Virus record (IMG/VR): IMGVR_UViG_3300028610_000788
Location: 1-45,463 of that record
Direction: 5' to 3' (one strand)
From: a virus
Length of the DNA: 45,463 nucleotides
Under the pieces are notes generated by a model that had not been told where the DNA came from, did no database searches, and saw nothing but the letters and a program-made list of their open reading frames with translations. Position numbers and translations under genes: made by a program. Positions 21,095 through 29,614 of this stretch are shown here, piece after piece. The stretch's first letter is position 1. Each line of letters begins with the position of its first letter.

Positions 21095-22964
21095 TAATTT
21101 CTTCTAAGGTGGGAGCCTGAGCAACTACTTTTCTGGTAGCTAAAGCAATCAATTGCTCTTGCTGGGCTTTAATATCTTGTTCTAAGAAATTTTCATTATC
21201 CTGGACGAGTTCATCAATTAATGTAGTAGGAGAACAGTGTAGTACTTCTTGCCATTTCTCAGCGGTGCCGTTTCTTAACTTCAATTGGATGGTATCGTCT
21301 TTAACGCCAAGCAAGGAATCAGTTCTTTCTATTAAATTAAATACTTTAGCCTGCTTCTCTTCTGTGAAGTAAATCGTTTCAAGGAATTGAATTATAATCT
21401 GTCGTATCACTATAGGAGGAGCCCCCGCGTCTAAGGCGTCTTTTAATCTATTTACATAGTCTTCCTCCGTAGAAAAGTCGAAGGTAATAGGAACTCTTAA
21501 AGTAGGCTTCGTGAAGTTATTCCCAAACCTCATACATCCTATATCAGCTAAAAGTAATTTATAAATATCAAAATCCTGATCACTTATAGTGCTTACAAAA
21601 GCAGCTTGACTTTTTAAATCTATCGCTTTAGCGGTAGCGGTTATATCCGAACGGGGTTGTGCTACTTGGTTTGTAGTAGAAAGATGTAAAATTTGTCTTG
21701 CCCTGCTTTCGTTCTCTGTTATCTCACTTCTTAAAAATGTAGGGGTTTCTGTAGAAGGGCTTACATATTGCATTAAAGGCTGAGATATACTAGATTCGGC
21801 GTTATCGTCTCTTTCGGGAGCTGCAAATAACATCTCTCCTAGCTTACTAACCCTTGATTTAAGGCCAGATCCATTACAATCAGGACATGTCTTTTCATGG
21901 CTTCCGTTATCATCATGAAAACTAATCAATCCATTTAAGCATTTATTATTGTCCTTATCTTCAAACTCACACCTGTCTCCTAGCATAATCCGATAAGGGT
22001 ATACACACTTATTAATAACAGCCTGTAAGTTGTTTTGATTGATAAGCACTAAGTCAAGATTAGGCACCGCGTATAAAAAAGGGCTTTGCCATAACACATG
22101 GTCTTCATTATAAACAGGAACGCCTTTTAACTTATGAACAGGCAAATGTTCACAACCATGCTCAAATGTAATCTGAATCTCAAACGTAAAGTCTATTCTT
22201 TTGCCTACCTGTACGATGCGATAAATATTAACATCGTCATAAAACTCGAATATAAACCCTGCGCGTAGTTTCTTATTACCTTCAAATACAATGCTTTTCT
22301 CAGTAAGTAATATAAGTGCGTGCTCAAATCCAAACGAAACCACTTGAGCTACGGTATAATAAACAGGGATAGGCTCGGTTAGTTCATTCTCTGCTATGAT
22401 AGTTTCTCCTTGATCATTAACAGTAGTAGGGATTCTAAACGGCTTAGTCGCTATAACTCCTTCTGCGTCTTTGGCTTTAATAGCAGGGAGTACAAACTTC
22501 ATAAAGTTTTCTAAGCTACCGTGAATAGGAATGTTTTCAGCATAATCCCTAAACTCCTGATCATCATTGTAGTTTATTCCCCAATTGGATTTATGAAATG
22601 GCCTTGAGGTAACGGATACATAATCCATAAAAATAGGGCGAGTAGTATTTTTATAGTTGTTTTTATAATACTCGAACTCCTTGTCTGTCTGGTTAGGGGC
22701 TGGATCTAAAAATAACTTTTCAGGAAATTCAGCCCTTTCCGCATGTACTAAAATAGATTGCCATTCCTCTACTCTTAAGTTATATCCTGGATAAAACTCT
22801 GGAAGCTCCTTAAGATCCGAATCCCTTTGCTTAACACCTGGTATGGGATCGTTTTTTTTAGGATGTATCAGCCCGTCCCTATTACCGTTTTTATTTATAA
22901 ACGGGATAGCAATATGAACCTTTTGATTAACAAGTGCTAGTATTTCCTCTTCTTCGAAAGCCAT
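21084..22964 (-). CDS. Portal protein (putative)
   Basis: The 626-residue protein is the expected size for a portal and sits directly upstream of the MuF gene. Features are an aromatic N-terminal part, a zinc-like Cys cluster (CEFEDKDNNKCLNG then CPDCNGSGLKS, about 330-370), and a C-terminal helical, glutamine-rich region (EQDIKAQQEQLIALATRK) typical of the portal's clip/wing helices. The inserted Cys cluster is unusual. The assignment is by size and position. Confidence 0.65.
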   Translation of the reverse strand: MAFEEEEILALVNQKVHIAIPFINKNGNRDGLIHPKKNDPIPGVKQRDSDLKELPEFYPGYNLRVEEWQSILVHAERAEFPEKLFLDPAPNQTDKEFEYYKNNYKNTTRPIFMDYVSVTSRPFHKSNWGINYNDDQEFRDYAENIPIHGSLENFMKFVLPAIKAKDAEGVIATKPFRIPTTVNDQGETIIAENELTEPIPVYYTVAQVVSFGFEHALILLTEKSIVFEGNKKLRAGFIFEFYDDVNIYRIVQVGKRIDFTFEIQITFEHGCEHLPVHKLKGVPVYNEDHVLWQSPFLYAVPNLDLVLINQNNLQAVINKCVYPYRIMLGDRCEFEDKDNNKCLNGLISFHDDNGSHEKTCPDCNGSGLKSRVSKLGEMLFAAPERDDNAESSISQPLMQYVSPSTETPTFLRSEITENESRARQILHLSTTNQVAQPRSDITATAKAIDLKSQAAFVSTISDQDFDIYKLLLADIGCMRFGNNFTKPTLRVPITFDFSTEEDYVNRLKDALDAGAPPIVIRQIIIQFLETIYFTEEKQAKVFNLIERTDSLLGVKDDTIQLKLRNGTAEKWQEVLHCSPTTLIDELVQDNENFLEQDIKAQQEQLIALATRKVVAQAPTLEEISGT

Positions 22965-23281
22965 TATTTACCTTGAATACAAATAGTTGTAGTGCTTGCA
23001 ATAGCGGATTTTGTTTTTACTTTTATTCTGAAATATCTAAAGCTAGACTGAATATTATCCTTCATAACCATTTGATTTGTCATTGTTAAAGTAATGGCTG
23101 ACTCGTTCCAATTAACGTCATCTGTAGAACATTCAACAACTAAAACACATCCATCAGTATCTCCCGCTGTCTTTAGAGCTTCCACAAATATAAATGATAC
23201 ATATCTTATGTCTGCCGCTTCTGTGACTTGATCCGCAGTTCCAGTGTCTAAATCAGCGTATATCTCGTTAAAAAATCCCAT
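22964..23281 (-). CDS. Small structural protein, unknown (105 aa)
   Basis: The 105-residue protein is beta-rich and Thr/Ala-rich (VLVVECSTDDVNWNESAI) with an acidic surface. It is coupled to its upstream neighbour (23281) by a one-base overlap. It may be a decoration or head-fibre protein. Confidence 0.5.
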   Translation of the reverse strand: MGFFNEIYADLDTGTADQVTEAADIRYVSFIFVEALKTAGDTDGCVLVVECSTDDVNWNESAITLTMTNQMVMKDNIQSSFRYFRIKVKTKSAIASTTTICIQGK

Positions 23282-23817
23282 TATGTAGTTGTTTCAGTTT
23301 CTTGAATTGCTAATACTGCCGCTACGCCTCCAGTTGTTATAGCATGAATATCTCCTACTCCTATATCAGAGGCATTAAATTCCACTTCTCCTTGGTTTTG
23401 GACAAGGCCTATTCCGTTATTTAAAACAGCCGCCTGACCCATAGCTAAGAACACATTCTTTGTGCCTAGATTTGTAAAACTAACCCAAACTCGGTTAGGA
23501 TTAGCGGGGACTATAATACTATCAGCGCTCGTAACGCTTGCTGTAGTTGGTGCTTTTGCGGTAACATTTATTCCCGTTACACCCGCTGGGGTTTCTAGCA
23601 TCAATTCAATAACCGCTATTAAGGCATCGGCGTCAATTGCTGAAGGAACAGTAACGTCACTAAACTCAAACTCTTCGCTATATTCAGCGTCAATAATTTC
23701 AATTGCATTGCCTTTTTTTCTTAAAGACGTTCCTCGTTTATTGAAGTTTACAGTTTTATCATTGACATCGTCTACAAATTTTATTGTAGCTCCATCGTCT
23801 GTTATTTGTATAGCCAT
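23281..23817 (-). CDS. Structural protein, possible head decoration/fibre (178 aa)
   Basis: The 178-residue protein starts with a beta-like N-terminal region (IQITDDGATIKFVDDV) and has a central jelly-roll-like Thr/Val/Ala region (VSFTNLGTKNVFLAMGQAA, GDIHAITTGGVAAVLAIQET). It lacks catalytic motifs. The appearance fits phage head or tail decoration proteins. It lies between a glycosyltransferase and the portal-adjacent genes. Confidence 0.5.
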   Translation of the reverse strand: MAIQITDDGATIKFVDDVNDKTVNFNKRGTSLRKKGNAIEIIDAEYSEEFEFSDVTVPSAIDADALIAVIELMLETPAGVTGINVTAKAPTTASVTSADSIIVPANPNRVWVSFTNLGTKNVFLAMGQAAVLNNGIGLVQNQGEVEFNASDIGVGDIHAITTGGVAAVLAIQETETTT

Positions 23818-23843
23818 AATTTTATCTGCCGCAGCATTTACGT

Positions 23844-24716
23844 TTACCCATTTGCGTGTTTATTGGTTTTGATATGTAGGTTTTTAAAGAATGGGCGCCC
23901 CATCTTCTTAGCATATTGAGATCCGAGCTTATCATATAAATCCCAATATTGCTTCTTTGTTAGAGTTCTGCCTTTGCCATTACCATAAATAGCGAGTAAA
24001 TAATAATCCTCTGCTAATGTAGTGGGGCTTCTTGGGTCGTATTTCCATCCAAAAAATATAGGACTCACTCCACTATCAGGGATTAAATTCACTTTAGCAC
24101 AAGTACCAGAAAACAATAACTCATCAGCTATCGTCCCTCCCCACCGCATTGTCTGTCTTTCAATTGGAAATCCTTTGAAATAATATTCCTTTACCTTCTC
24201 AAAGAATTTTTCTGCCGCCTTACACTTTTTTATGTAAGCATACGAACTTTGAATAGCAGGATATACAGATTTTGAATTAAGCTCAAACCACTCCCAAATA
24301 AAATCATTTGGAGCCCATATCGAATAGTTGATAACATCTGCTTTTTTCCCTTGGCCTACAACATCGGTTAAATAATACCCTTTTTTCTTTTTTAATAACT
24401 CGAATAAAGGCATTATGTCTTTAAAGGCTAACGCATCTACATCCAGGTAAAGAAAGTCTTTACCAGGTAATTGCTCTACCAAATCATAGATATGAACCTT
24501 GACTTTTGCAGGATCTAACTTTCCCTTGTTATAGACCTGGTCCTGCTTTAACTCAATAGCCGTATCAAAAACCGAAAAATCAGTCAATTGTCCTACTGTT
24601 TTCTTCTCATAGAATAACGCAATAGGAACTTCGTGATTGAAGTTTTTTAACGATACCGCTAAGTTGTAGGCAGCAAATCCATAGGACGGCTTACCAAAAG
24701 CTAAGAGCACTATCAT
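23844..24716 (-). CDS. Glycosyltransferase-like protein (GT-A, GT8-like)
   Basis: The 290-residue protein has a nucleotide-sugar-type N terminus (IVLLAFGKPSYGFAAYNLA) and FLYLDVDALAF (about 96-106) with a DxD motif for metal-nucleotide binding. The C-terminal helix/strand region contains RQTMRWGGTIADELLFSGT. This fits a GT8-like retaining enzyme. It is the last sugar enzyme of the tail cassette and separated from the others by the probable tail tube gene. Confidence 0.7.
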   Translation of the reverse strand: MIVLLAFGKPSYGFAAYNLAVSLKNFNHEVPIALFYEKKTVGQLTDFSVFDTAIELKQDQVYNKGKLDPAKVKVHIYDLVEQLPGKDFLYLDVDALAFKDIMPLFELLKKKKGYYLTDVVGQGKKADVINYSIWAPNDFIWEWFELNSKSVYPAIQSSYAYIKKCKAAEKFFEKVKEYYFKGFPIERQTMRWGGTIADELLFSGTCAKVNLIPDSGVSPIFFGWKYDPRSPTTLAEDYYLLAIYGNGKGRTLTKKQYWDLYDKLGSQYAKKMGRPFFKNLHIKTNKHANG

Positions 24717-25267
24717 TAATCGAATATATTCGCTGGCGTTGAAAATATTCTTCCATCTACATTATCGGGGTCCGTCTCCCACGTTCCTGTGCCTGCAAAG
24801 GTTTGAAACTCATTATTATTATTAGGGATTATCCTTGACCCTGTAAAGCGAATCTCTTCGTCAATAAAAGTGACTTCGTCTTTACCACACTCATGAAGTA
24901 TAATGCCTCCAAAGCTTCTTGAGGAGTTTACTTCATTATAAAAAACAACGTTTACATCACTTACGTTACCGTCTATATAAGCCAACGTTCTGTCGTACCT
25001 AGCTACCTTTTGAGTAGAACAAGCCACGGTAGAATCTACTAAAACTGGCGCCGCTGCTGGTAATTCATAAGATACATTTTTTATTAATGTTGCTGTGCCG
25101 TCAGTTAATGCGGCGTTGATTTGAGTAGCGTTAGAAGGGTCAGTTATTACGTGATCACATTCAAGAAGGATAACATCTTTAATCCCTCCTGGTAATTCTT
25201 CTCCACATTGGTTTAGAGTATGATCACCTATTACGTCCTGACAGTCGTAATTAACACAATTTGCCAT
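24716..25267 (-). CDS. Probable major tail tube protein (abundant late product)
   Basis: The 183-residue protein starts MANCVNYDCQDVIGDHTLNQ and is Cys-rich near its N terminus, then Thr/Ala-rich with beta-like segments (GGIKDVILLECDHVITDP, ALTDGTATLIKNVSYEL). I recall a similar style (Cys-rich start, then GGIKxVxL) for tail tube proteins of Bacteroidetes phages. It has its own strong promoter and hairpin leader, which fits a highly expressed structural protein. The identity is not proven. Confidence 0.55.
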   Translation of the reverse strand: MANCVNYDCQDVIGDHTLNQCGEELPGGIKDVILLECDHVITDPSNATQINAALTDGTATLIKNVSYELPAAAPVLVDSTVACSTQKVARYDRTLAYIDGNVSDVNVVFYNEVNSSRSFGGIILHECGKDEVTFIDEEIRFTGSRIIPNNNNEFQTFAGTGTWETDPDNVDGRIFSTPANIFD

Positions 25268-25297
25268 GATTATAAGTTTAAAATAACTCTGACAATT

Positions 25298-25325
25298 GTG
25301 CTGCCCGTCTGAGATAAGGCACGGT
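25298..25325 (-). repeat. Late-leader hairpin, copy 2
   Basis: On the minus strand CCGTGCC-TTATCTCAGACG-GGCA, with the TGCC/GGCA stem shared with copies at 18451 and 37450. It begins about 5 bases after the -7 box, so it is the 5' end of the predicted transcript. Confidence 0.7.
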
Positions 25326-25329
25326 TAAA

Positions 25330-25359
25330 CAAATATAATAATTATCTACGGAAATTCAA
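25330..25359 (-). promoter_or_regulatory. Strong late promoter
   Basis: Minus strand TTG (25359-25357), 19 bases, TATATTTG (25337-25330): a full Bacteroidetes-type promoter. It lies inside the end of the upstream gene (stop 25342) and drives the probable tail tube gene. Confidence 0.82.
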
Positions 25360-25986
25360 TCCAGAAGTTTCCTTTGAGTGAATATGCCCTATAGTACTGG
25401 AGAATCCAATATGATTAGCCAAAGAAGGATTTGGATACCATTGATCTAAGCCTAACTGATAGCAAACTTCAGGTATACAGTGGTCTATCTGTTGATTTTT
25501 CTCGTAGTTATTTAAATGATTTTGATAAAATTCATGCTCCATAATTCTCTTTGCCATTTCGGTTTTCATCAGATAAAGCCCCCCAAAGCTAGTTTTCCAT
25601 CCCGTATTTACTTTATTCCATCCTCTTTCAGTTAAGCTACAAGGAGGATGTATCATGCCTGTAGGGGTAAATAACGCGTAGTACCCACATCTAGGATTAA
25701 ACGGGATTTTTTTAAATAAGTTTCTTGCATAAACAAAATCATCACTCAAAACTAATACATGAGGCTTCCCCCTAGTCACTAAATCGCTTAACGCATTGTG
25801 ATAGTTTTTAAAACATCCTAATTTTTCCTTGTTGATCTTTAAGTTAACTCCTTGATCTTTAATGTCATATTCTCCTGGCTCCGCATAAACATTAATAACA
25901 TCATAAAAAGACTGTCGTAAAGACTCTATACTTTTATTAAGAGTCTCGTTAATTCGAGGAGTTGTTATGATGCCTATCTCTATCAA
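25342..25986 (-). CDS. Glycosyltransferase-like protein (214 aa)
   Basis: The 214-residue protein has IEIGIITTPRINETLNKSIE at the start and VLVLSDDFVYARN (about 75-87) with an acidic DD motif, as in GT-A glycosyltransferases (Asp-Asp replaces DxD). The C-terminal part has HCIPEVCYQLGLDQWYPNPS, a family-typical region. It overlaps the methyltransferase by four bases. A sugar-transfer role is likely; the acceptor is unknown. Confidence 0.6.
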   Translation of the reverse strand: MIEIGIITTPRINETLNKSIESLRQSFYDVINVYAEPGEYDIKDQGVNLKINKEKLGCFKNYHNALSDLVTRGKPHVLVLSDDFVYARNLFKKIPFNPRCGYYALFTPTGMIHPPCSLTERGWNKVNTGWKTSFGGLYLMKTEMAKRIMEHEFYQNHLNNYEKNQQIDHCIPEVCYQLGLDQWYPNPSLANHIGFSSTIGHIHSKETSGLNFRR

Positions 25987-26546
25987 CTTCTTACGGCTTT
26001 TAGGTAAACGCGCTCTTGCTCATTATCAATACTTTCTCCTAACTGTCCGATTTCCTTAACATCATATCCGCTTGAATAGAATAGTTTCATTAAATCATAT
26101 TGGTCGAAATGCCTAATAACTGTATCGTCAGGCTTATATCCTTCGCTATCACACTTATCTAAGTACGCTTTATTGGGAGTGAGGACAAAAACTTCGCCTC
26201 CTTCCATTAAAAACGTCTCATGTAAGTCTTTTAATATCCTGTCAATGTCTTCTATATGAGCTATAGAGTGCATGAAATATATCTTATTCATCTGGAAATG
26301 AAAAGAATCCCTGAATAAAAAACTTTCTTTAGAATCTTCGCCCATTCTCAGATTTTGTACATCAAACCCAAAGCATTTAGAATCTTCAAAATTCTTAAGG
26401 ATGTGTTTTACCATAGTCCCAGCCCCGCAACCATAGTCCAATATGTTGTCTTTTTTATGAGGATCAATATTATTTATCATAAACTCCATCTCCTCCAGGT
26501 ATTTGTCGGTAGAGTTAAACTGAACTAATTTTTCTTTGTAGCTCAT
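25983..26546 (-). CDS. SAM-dependent methyltransferase (class I)
   Basis: Residues 32-50 carry motif I (DNILDYGCGAGTMVKHIL), the SAM-binding Gly-rich loop, with GFDVQN (60-65) as the acidic strand-2 motif that holds the ribose. The next conserved block (YFMHSIAHIEDIDRIL) fits motif IV/V. It is a small-molecule or sugar methyltransferase, not a DNA methylase (no target-recognition domain). It is sandwiched between glycosyltransferases with ATGA overlaps, so it probably methylates a glycan. Confidence 0.82.
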   Translation of the reverse strand: MSYKEKLVQFNSTDKYLEEMEFMINNIDPHKKDNILDYGCGAGTMVKHILKNFEDSKCFGFDVQNLRMGEDSKESFLFRDSFHFQMNKIYFMHSIAHIEDIDRILKDLHETFLMEGGEVFVLTPNKAYLDKCDSEGYKPDDTVIRHFDQYDLMKLFYSSGYDVKEIGQLGESIDNEQERVYLKAVRS

Positions 26547-27463
26547 AAGATATGTTTAAGCATATATTCTCCAGAAGCCTTATAGCCGTGGGTTTTAACT
26601 ATCCATTCGCGAGACTCTTTTTGTAAGCCTTCTATCTCATTAATACTTAGCCCGTTAAGATATTGAATTGTATTTATGAATTTCTCTTTGTCGTTAGCTA
26701 TTAAAAGCTTAATTGACCCATAATGCTTTTCATAGACTTCAATCCCTAAGCAATTGGTAACAACAATCTTGCCCATAGAAGCGGCCTCTAAAGCGCTTAT
26801 TCCGAAATTACCATAGGGAGATCCGTTACTATCTCGCATTGAAAAAAGCTCAATATATACATTACATGAATCGTTAAACCTCCGAAGATGTCTTTTATAT
26901 TGCACTGCTTTTAAGGAAGATTTAAACCTTTGCATTAAGCCCATTTCCAACATCATTTGATTTATTTGAGACGTTCCCTTAACCTCTGGATTAGAGGGAT
27001 AGTGGGCGAACTTTGTGTGCTGAAAGGTTCTGCTTGAAGGGCTAAGTCTATCCGTGTCAACAGCGCCAACCATATATATGACATTTCTATTATTACATAG
27101 CCCCATAAATTCAGGCATTGCGCACACAACTTTATCTGCATAGATATTCATTATGTGATCTATACTAGCGTAGTTTTTTCTGTAATAACTTGAGGTATGA
27201 TATACGACTAGTCTTTTGTCTGCGCACACATCTTTAATCTCATTAAACAAATCCAGGCTATCATGAAAAAACTGTATAACATCATATTGTCTAATTGACT
27301 CTCTTGTCTGATTAATATCCTGAACAACTGACTCCTTATCATACCCCCACACATGAGGATTCCTTTTGACAGAATCAGCCTCTACTCCCACAGAACGTAA
27401 TGCCATCGAATTATCATAGGCAAAGTTAGCCCAATCATCCTGGGATATATTCAATACCTTCAT
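26543..27463 (-). CDS. Glycosyltransferase, GT-B (GT4-like)
   Basis: The 306-residue protein has an N-terminal part (FAYDNSMALRSVGVEADSVK) and a C-terminal GT-B catalytic region: HYPSNPEVKGTSQI, ELFSMRDSNGSPYGNFGIS, ALEAASMGKIVVTNCLGIE, with the Glu-rich EAASMG motif of GT4 retaining enzymes (about 225-235). It is coupled on both sides by ATGA overlaps. It probably uses a nucleotide sugar to extend the glycan. Confidence 0.78.
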   Translation of the reverse strand: MKVLNISQDDWANFAYDNSMALRSVGVEADSVKRNPHVWGYDKESVVQDINQTRESIRQYDVIQFFHDSLDLFNEIKDVCADKRLVVYHTSSYYRKNYASIDHIMNIYADKVVCAMPEFMGLCNNRNVIYMVGAVDTDRLSPSSRTFQHTKFAHYPSNPEVKGTSQINQMMLEMGLMQRFKSSLKAVQYKRHLRRFNDSCNVYIELFSMRDSNGSPYGNFGISALEAASMGKIVVTNCLGIEVYEKHYGSIKLLIANDKEKFINTIQYLNGLSINEIEGLQKESREWIVKTHGYKASGEYMLKHIL

Positions 27464-27996
27464 TGTTGTTTTTTATGCGTCTCGGTTAGTAAAGTTATTT
27501 CATCCAGTCCTTTTTCAGGAGCCCTTAGCCCTTTAAATTCAAGTATTAATTTTTCAGATAAGTTATTTGGCATATTAAGAATATTGCTAATTGTATGAAT
27601 TAAGATTCTAATATCACTATTTAAATCAATAAAATTCTGTATATAATCAGCGCTCTTAACCCACCTTTCTGCGTGTGACCATGCGTAATCAAGATTATCG
27701 ATATTTCCAGCGTTAGAAAATTTATTATCTACTTTTGTTTTTGATAATGCTAACATGCTACTATATACATCATCATATTTTCTATGGGCTACAAAAACCT
27801 TATAGGCTTTATCCGCTAATCCTTCATTAAAGGTATGAGTTTTAATAAGTTGATATTCTTTATTAGATTCCGTTTTACCATTCCAGAAATAAGCATCATA
27901 TTCTACATCCGAATACTTTAGAATAAGCCTAACGATATTAAATAAAGCCGTGGTTCCGCTTCTATAACACCCCGCTATTATGATGTGTTTACTCAT
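27460..27996 (-). CDS. Sulfotransferase-like P-loop protein
   Basis: I take the ATG at 27996 (MSKHIIIAGCYRSGTTALFN), which overlaps the preceding gene by eight bases. Residues 8-17 (AGCYRSGTTA) match the 5'-phosphosulfate-binding loop of sulfotransferases, which bind the donor PAPS, and follow a hydrophobic strand. A later Arg/Ser region (VFVAHRKYDDVYSSML) fits the 3'-phosphate loop (Arg and Ser). The size (178) is small for the family. A role in sulfating a virion glycan is likely. An alternative is a different P-loop kinase-like enzyme. Confidence 0.65.
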   Translation of the reverse strand: MSKHIIIAGCYRSGTTALFNIVRLILKYSDVEYDAYFWNGKTESNKEYQLIKTHTFNEGLADKAYKVFVAHRKYDDVYSSMLALSKTKVDNKFSNAGNIDNLDYAWSHAERWVKSADYIQNFIDLNSDIRILIHTISNILNMPNNLSEKLILEFKGLRAPEKGLDEITLLTETHKKQQ

Positions 27997-28708
27997 ATAA
28001 GGGTTTTTTTGGACGTTGTATGATCTGGTTATAAAGAGAATACTTATAGGCATGTCCTAATCTTTTAAGGGTGCCATTACGCAAGTACTGGTTATACATA
28101 TATATAGGCTTATAAATCACTCCTATACGTTTTTCACCACACATCTCTAAACAACTAAACATGACCTCGCTTTCTGTTGTAGAGTCGATCCATTTACCGT
28201 TTAATTTAAAGTCATCTTCAGGGATTTTTAAAAACAACTTAGCATAAAAAGTATTAGGAGCAGTAGAACGGTAGAGTACTTTTCTGTAATCTCTATTTTC
28301 ATGGGTGTCTTTATTAAATTCCAAACTGAAGTCATCTGGGAGCCCATTTCCTTTTTGATTTATCCAATTGCCGTAAGTCATCCATTTGCCATTTTGGTAT
28401 TGTTTCGCTATGGTTTCAAGGCAATCGGGAAATAGCTCGTCATCTAAACCAAGCAATAAGATAACATCCTCTGAATATGCTTTTCGATGAATAGCGATAT
28501 AACGGCTATAGGCAGCGCCCATATTAACCTCATTAGTAATGACCTCAAAATCAAATCTTTGAATCATGTTTAAGGTGCCGTCGACACTGGCGTCATCAAC
28601 TACTATTACTCTATAATTAGAATAAGTTTGATTCTGAATAGATTTTAAACACTTCTGGACATATCTCTTACAGTTACATCCCGTAACTACGATTAAAAAA
28701 TTTACCAT
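27989..28708 (-). CDS. Glycosyltransferase family 2
   Basis: Start at the ATG at 28708 (239 residues). Residues 1-40 have the GT2 pattern (MVNFLIVVTGCNCKRYVQKC, then QTYSNYRVIVVDDASVDGT) with the DDA nucleotide motif (38-40) and LLGLDDELF (85-93) with the DxD/DD metal site. The enzyme transfers a sugar with inversion. It is the first enzyme of the coupled decorating cassette (28708 to 25342). Confidence 0.85.
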   Translation of the reverse strand: MVNFLIVVTGCNCKRYVQKCLKSIQNQTYSNYRVIVVDDASVDGTLNMIQRFDFEVITNEVNMGAAYSRYIAIHRKAYSEDVILLLGLDDELFPDCLETIAKQYQNGKWMTYGNWINQKGNGLPDDFSLEFNKDTHENRDYRKVLYRSTAPNTFYAKLFLKIPEDDFKLNGKWIDSTTESEVMFSCLEMCGEKRIGVIYKPIYMYNQYLRNGTLKRLGHAYKYSLYNQIIQRPKKPLYE

Positions 28709-28788
28709 ACAATCCAAATGAGTACCGACCAGAAAATTATGCAGAATGTTACTGCAAAAAGAAATCCTCTTCTTTTGTGTTTGTTCAC
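28702..28788 (-). CDS. Predicted 28-residue membrane peptide
   Basis: A GTG at 28788 overlaps the preceding TGA as GTGA and opens 28 codons ending in TAA at 28702, inside the start of the GT2 gene. The product is basic at the N terminus (NKHKRRG) followed by one hydrophobic helix (FLFAVTFCIIFWSVLIWIVW). The couplings and composition support it, but the GTG start and size keep it uncertain. Confidence 0.4.
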   Translation of the reverse strand: MNKHKRRGFLFAVTFCIIFWSVLIWIVW

Positions 28789-29093
28789 TCTAATAGCTTT
28801 TCAATAAGCTCCAGGTTGTCCGCCGTAACCTTTTCTTTTTCTTTAATATTAACGGCTGAGTTTTGTAATAGGGTAAGCTCATCTTCGGTAAAGCTAATCT
28901 TAACGTCAGGGTTTTTCCCTACTACATTTCCATTCTCAAGGGTTTGAAAGCCAGCTTCTTTTATTTCATCGGCTGTTAATTGGATTTTTACTCGGATGTC
29001 ACGGGATAGAGCCATGTTAAACATGCTGCCTTCTTCAGGAAGGATACTATTTATTACCGTCTTGTCCTTTACCGTCCATTTTATCTTTGTCAT
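28785..29093 (-). CDS. Unknown protein (102 aa)
   Basis: The 102-residue protein is charged with a helical C-terminal part (VNIKEKEKVTADNLELIEKL) and a beta-like N terminus (TKIKWTVKDKTVINSILPEE). It overlaps the upstream 94-residue protein gene by 47 bases. It may be a small tail or fibre-associated protein, given its place between fibre genes and the sugar cassette. No motif was recognised. Confidence 0.6.
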   Translation of the reverse strand: MTKIKWTVKDKTVINSILPEEGSMFNMALSRDIRVKIQLTADEIKEAGFQTLENGNVVGKNPDVKISFTEDELTLLQNSAVNIKEKEKVTADNLELIEKLLE

Positions 29094-29331
29094 TTTTAAT
29101 AATTGTTACTTTAGATTTCTGTGGTTGTTTTTCAATGGTTTGAAAATATTTTGTTTTTGCATCTTCAATTTCTTTGAATGTGGCTTTTTCTGTAAGAATT
29201 AGATCAATAGCTATCTTTTTGTTAGCAGGAGTTACTATATCAAGCTTGTGACAGATGTATTTATCTGTAACAACACATTTAACGTCTCCGATAATCTTAA
29301 ATTTCTCTGCTTCTTTTTTAGAGTATTTCAT
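29047..29331 (-). CDS. Small tail-module protein B, paralogue of protein A (94 aa)
   Basis: Both this protein and its neighbour at 29328 have exactly 94 residues and begin MKYS/T followed by charged residues and EA, suggesting an old tandem duplication. It has a beta-rich centre (VVTDKYICHKLDIVTP). The C-terminal tail is Lys-rich and probably disordered. Its function is unknown; the site suggests tail fibre assembly or adhesion. Confidence 0.6.
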   Translation of the reverse strand: MKYSKKEAEKFKIIGDVKCVVTDKYICHKLDIVTPANKKIAIDLILTEKATFKEIEDAKTKYFQTIEKQPQKSKVTIIKNDKDKMDGKGQDGNK

Positions 29332-29612
29332 GATCCTAGTGTTTCTCCTTTACCGCCTATATTCTTTTTATTGATAATATCAGGTGTGGCAGGTATTTCT
29401 GTTTTCTGTAAGTCTATGATGGCTTGAGTTTTACATTGCTCTAAAGTAGCCGCATATCCTTGAGGGACATCACAATACAAGGTTTGTGGGTTGCCCCACT
29501 CGTCTACGACATCTACCTCGGTATGCACATAAACTTTACCTGTATTATTTTGCATTGCCTCTACGTCTACTTGTATGATGCAATTCTTTGCTTCCTGTTC
29601 AGTGTATTTCAT
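29328..29612 (-). CDS. Small tail-module protein A, paralogue of protein B (94 aa)
   Basis: The protein begins MKYTEQEAKNCIIQVDVEAM and carries a beta-like centre (VYVHTEVDVVDEWGNPQTLY). It overlaps protein B by four bases (ATGA) and follows the fibre-like gene by two bases. The repeated opening pattern suggests descent from a common ancestor with protein B. The function is unknown. Confidence 0.6.
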   Translation of the reverse strand: MKYTEQEAKNCIIQVDVEAMQNNTGKVYVHTEVDVVDEWGNPQTLYCDVPQGYAATLEQCKTQAIIDLQKTEIPATPDIINKKNIGGKGETLGS

Positions 29613-29614
29613 AA

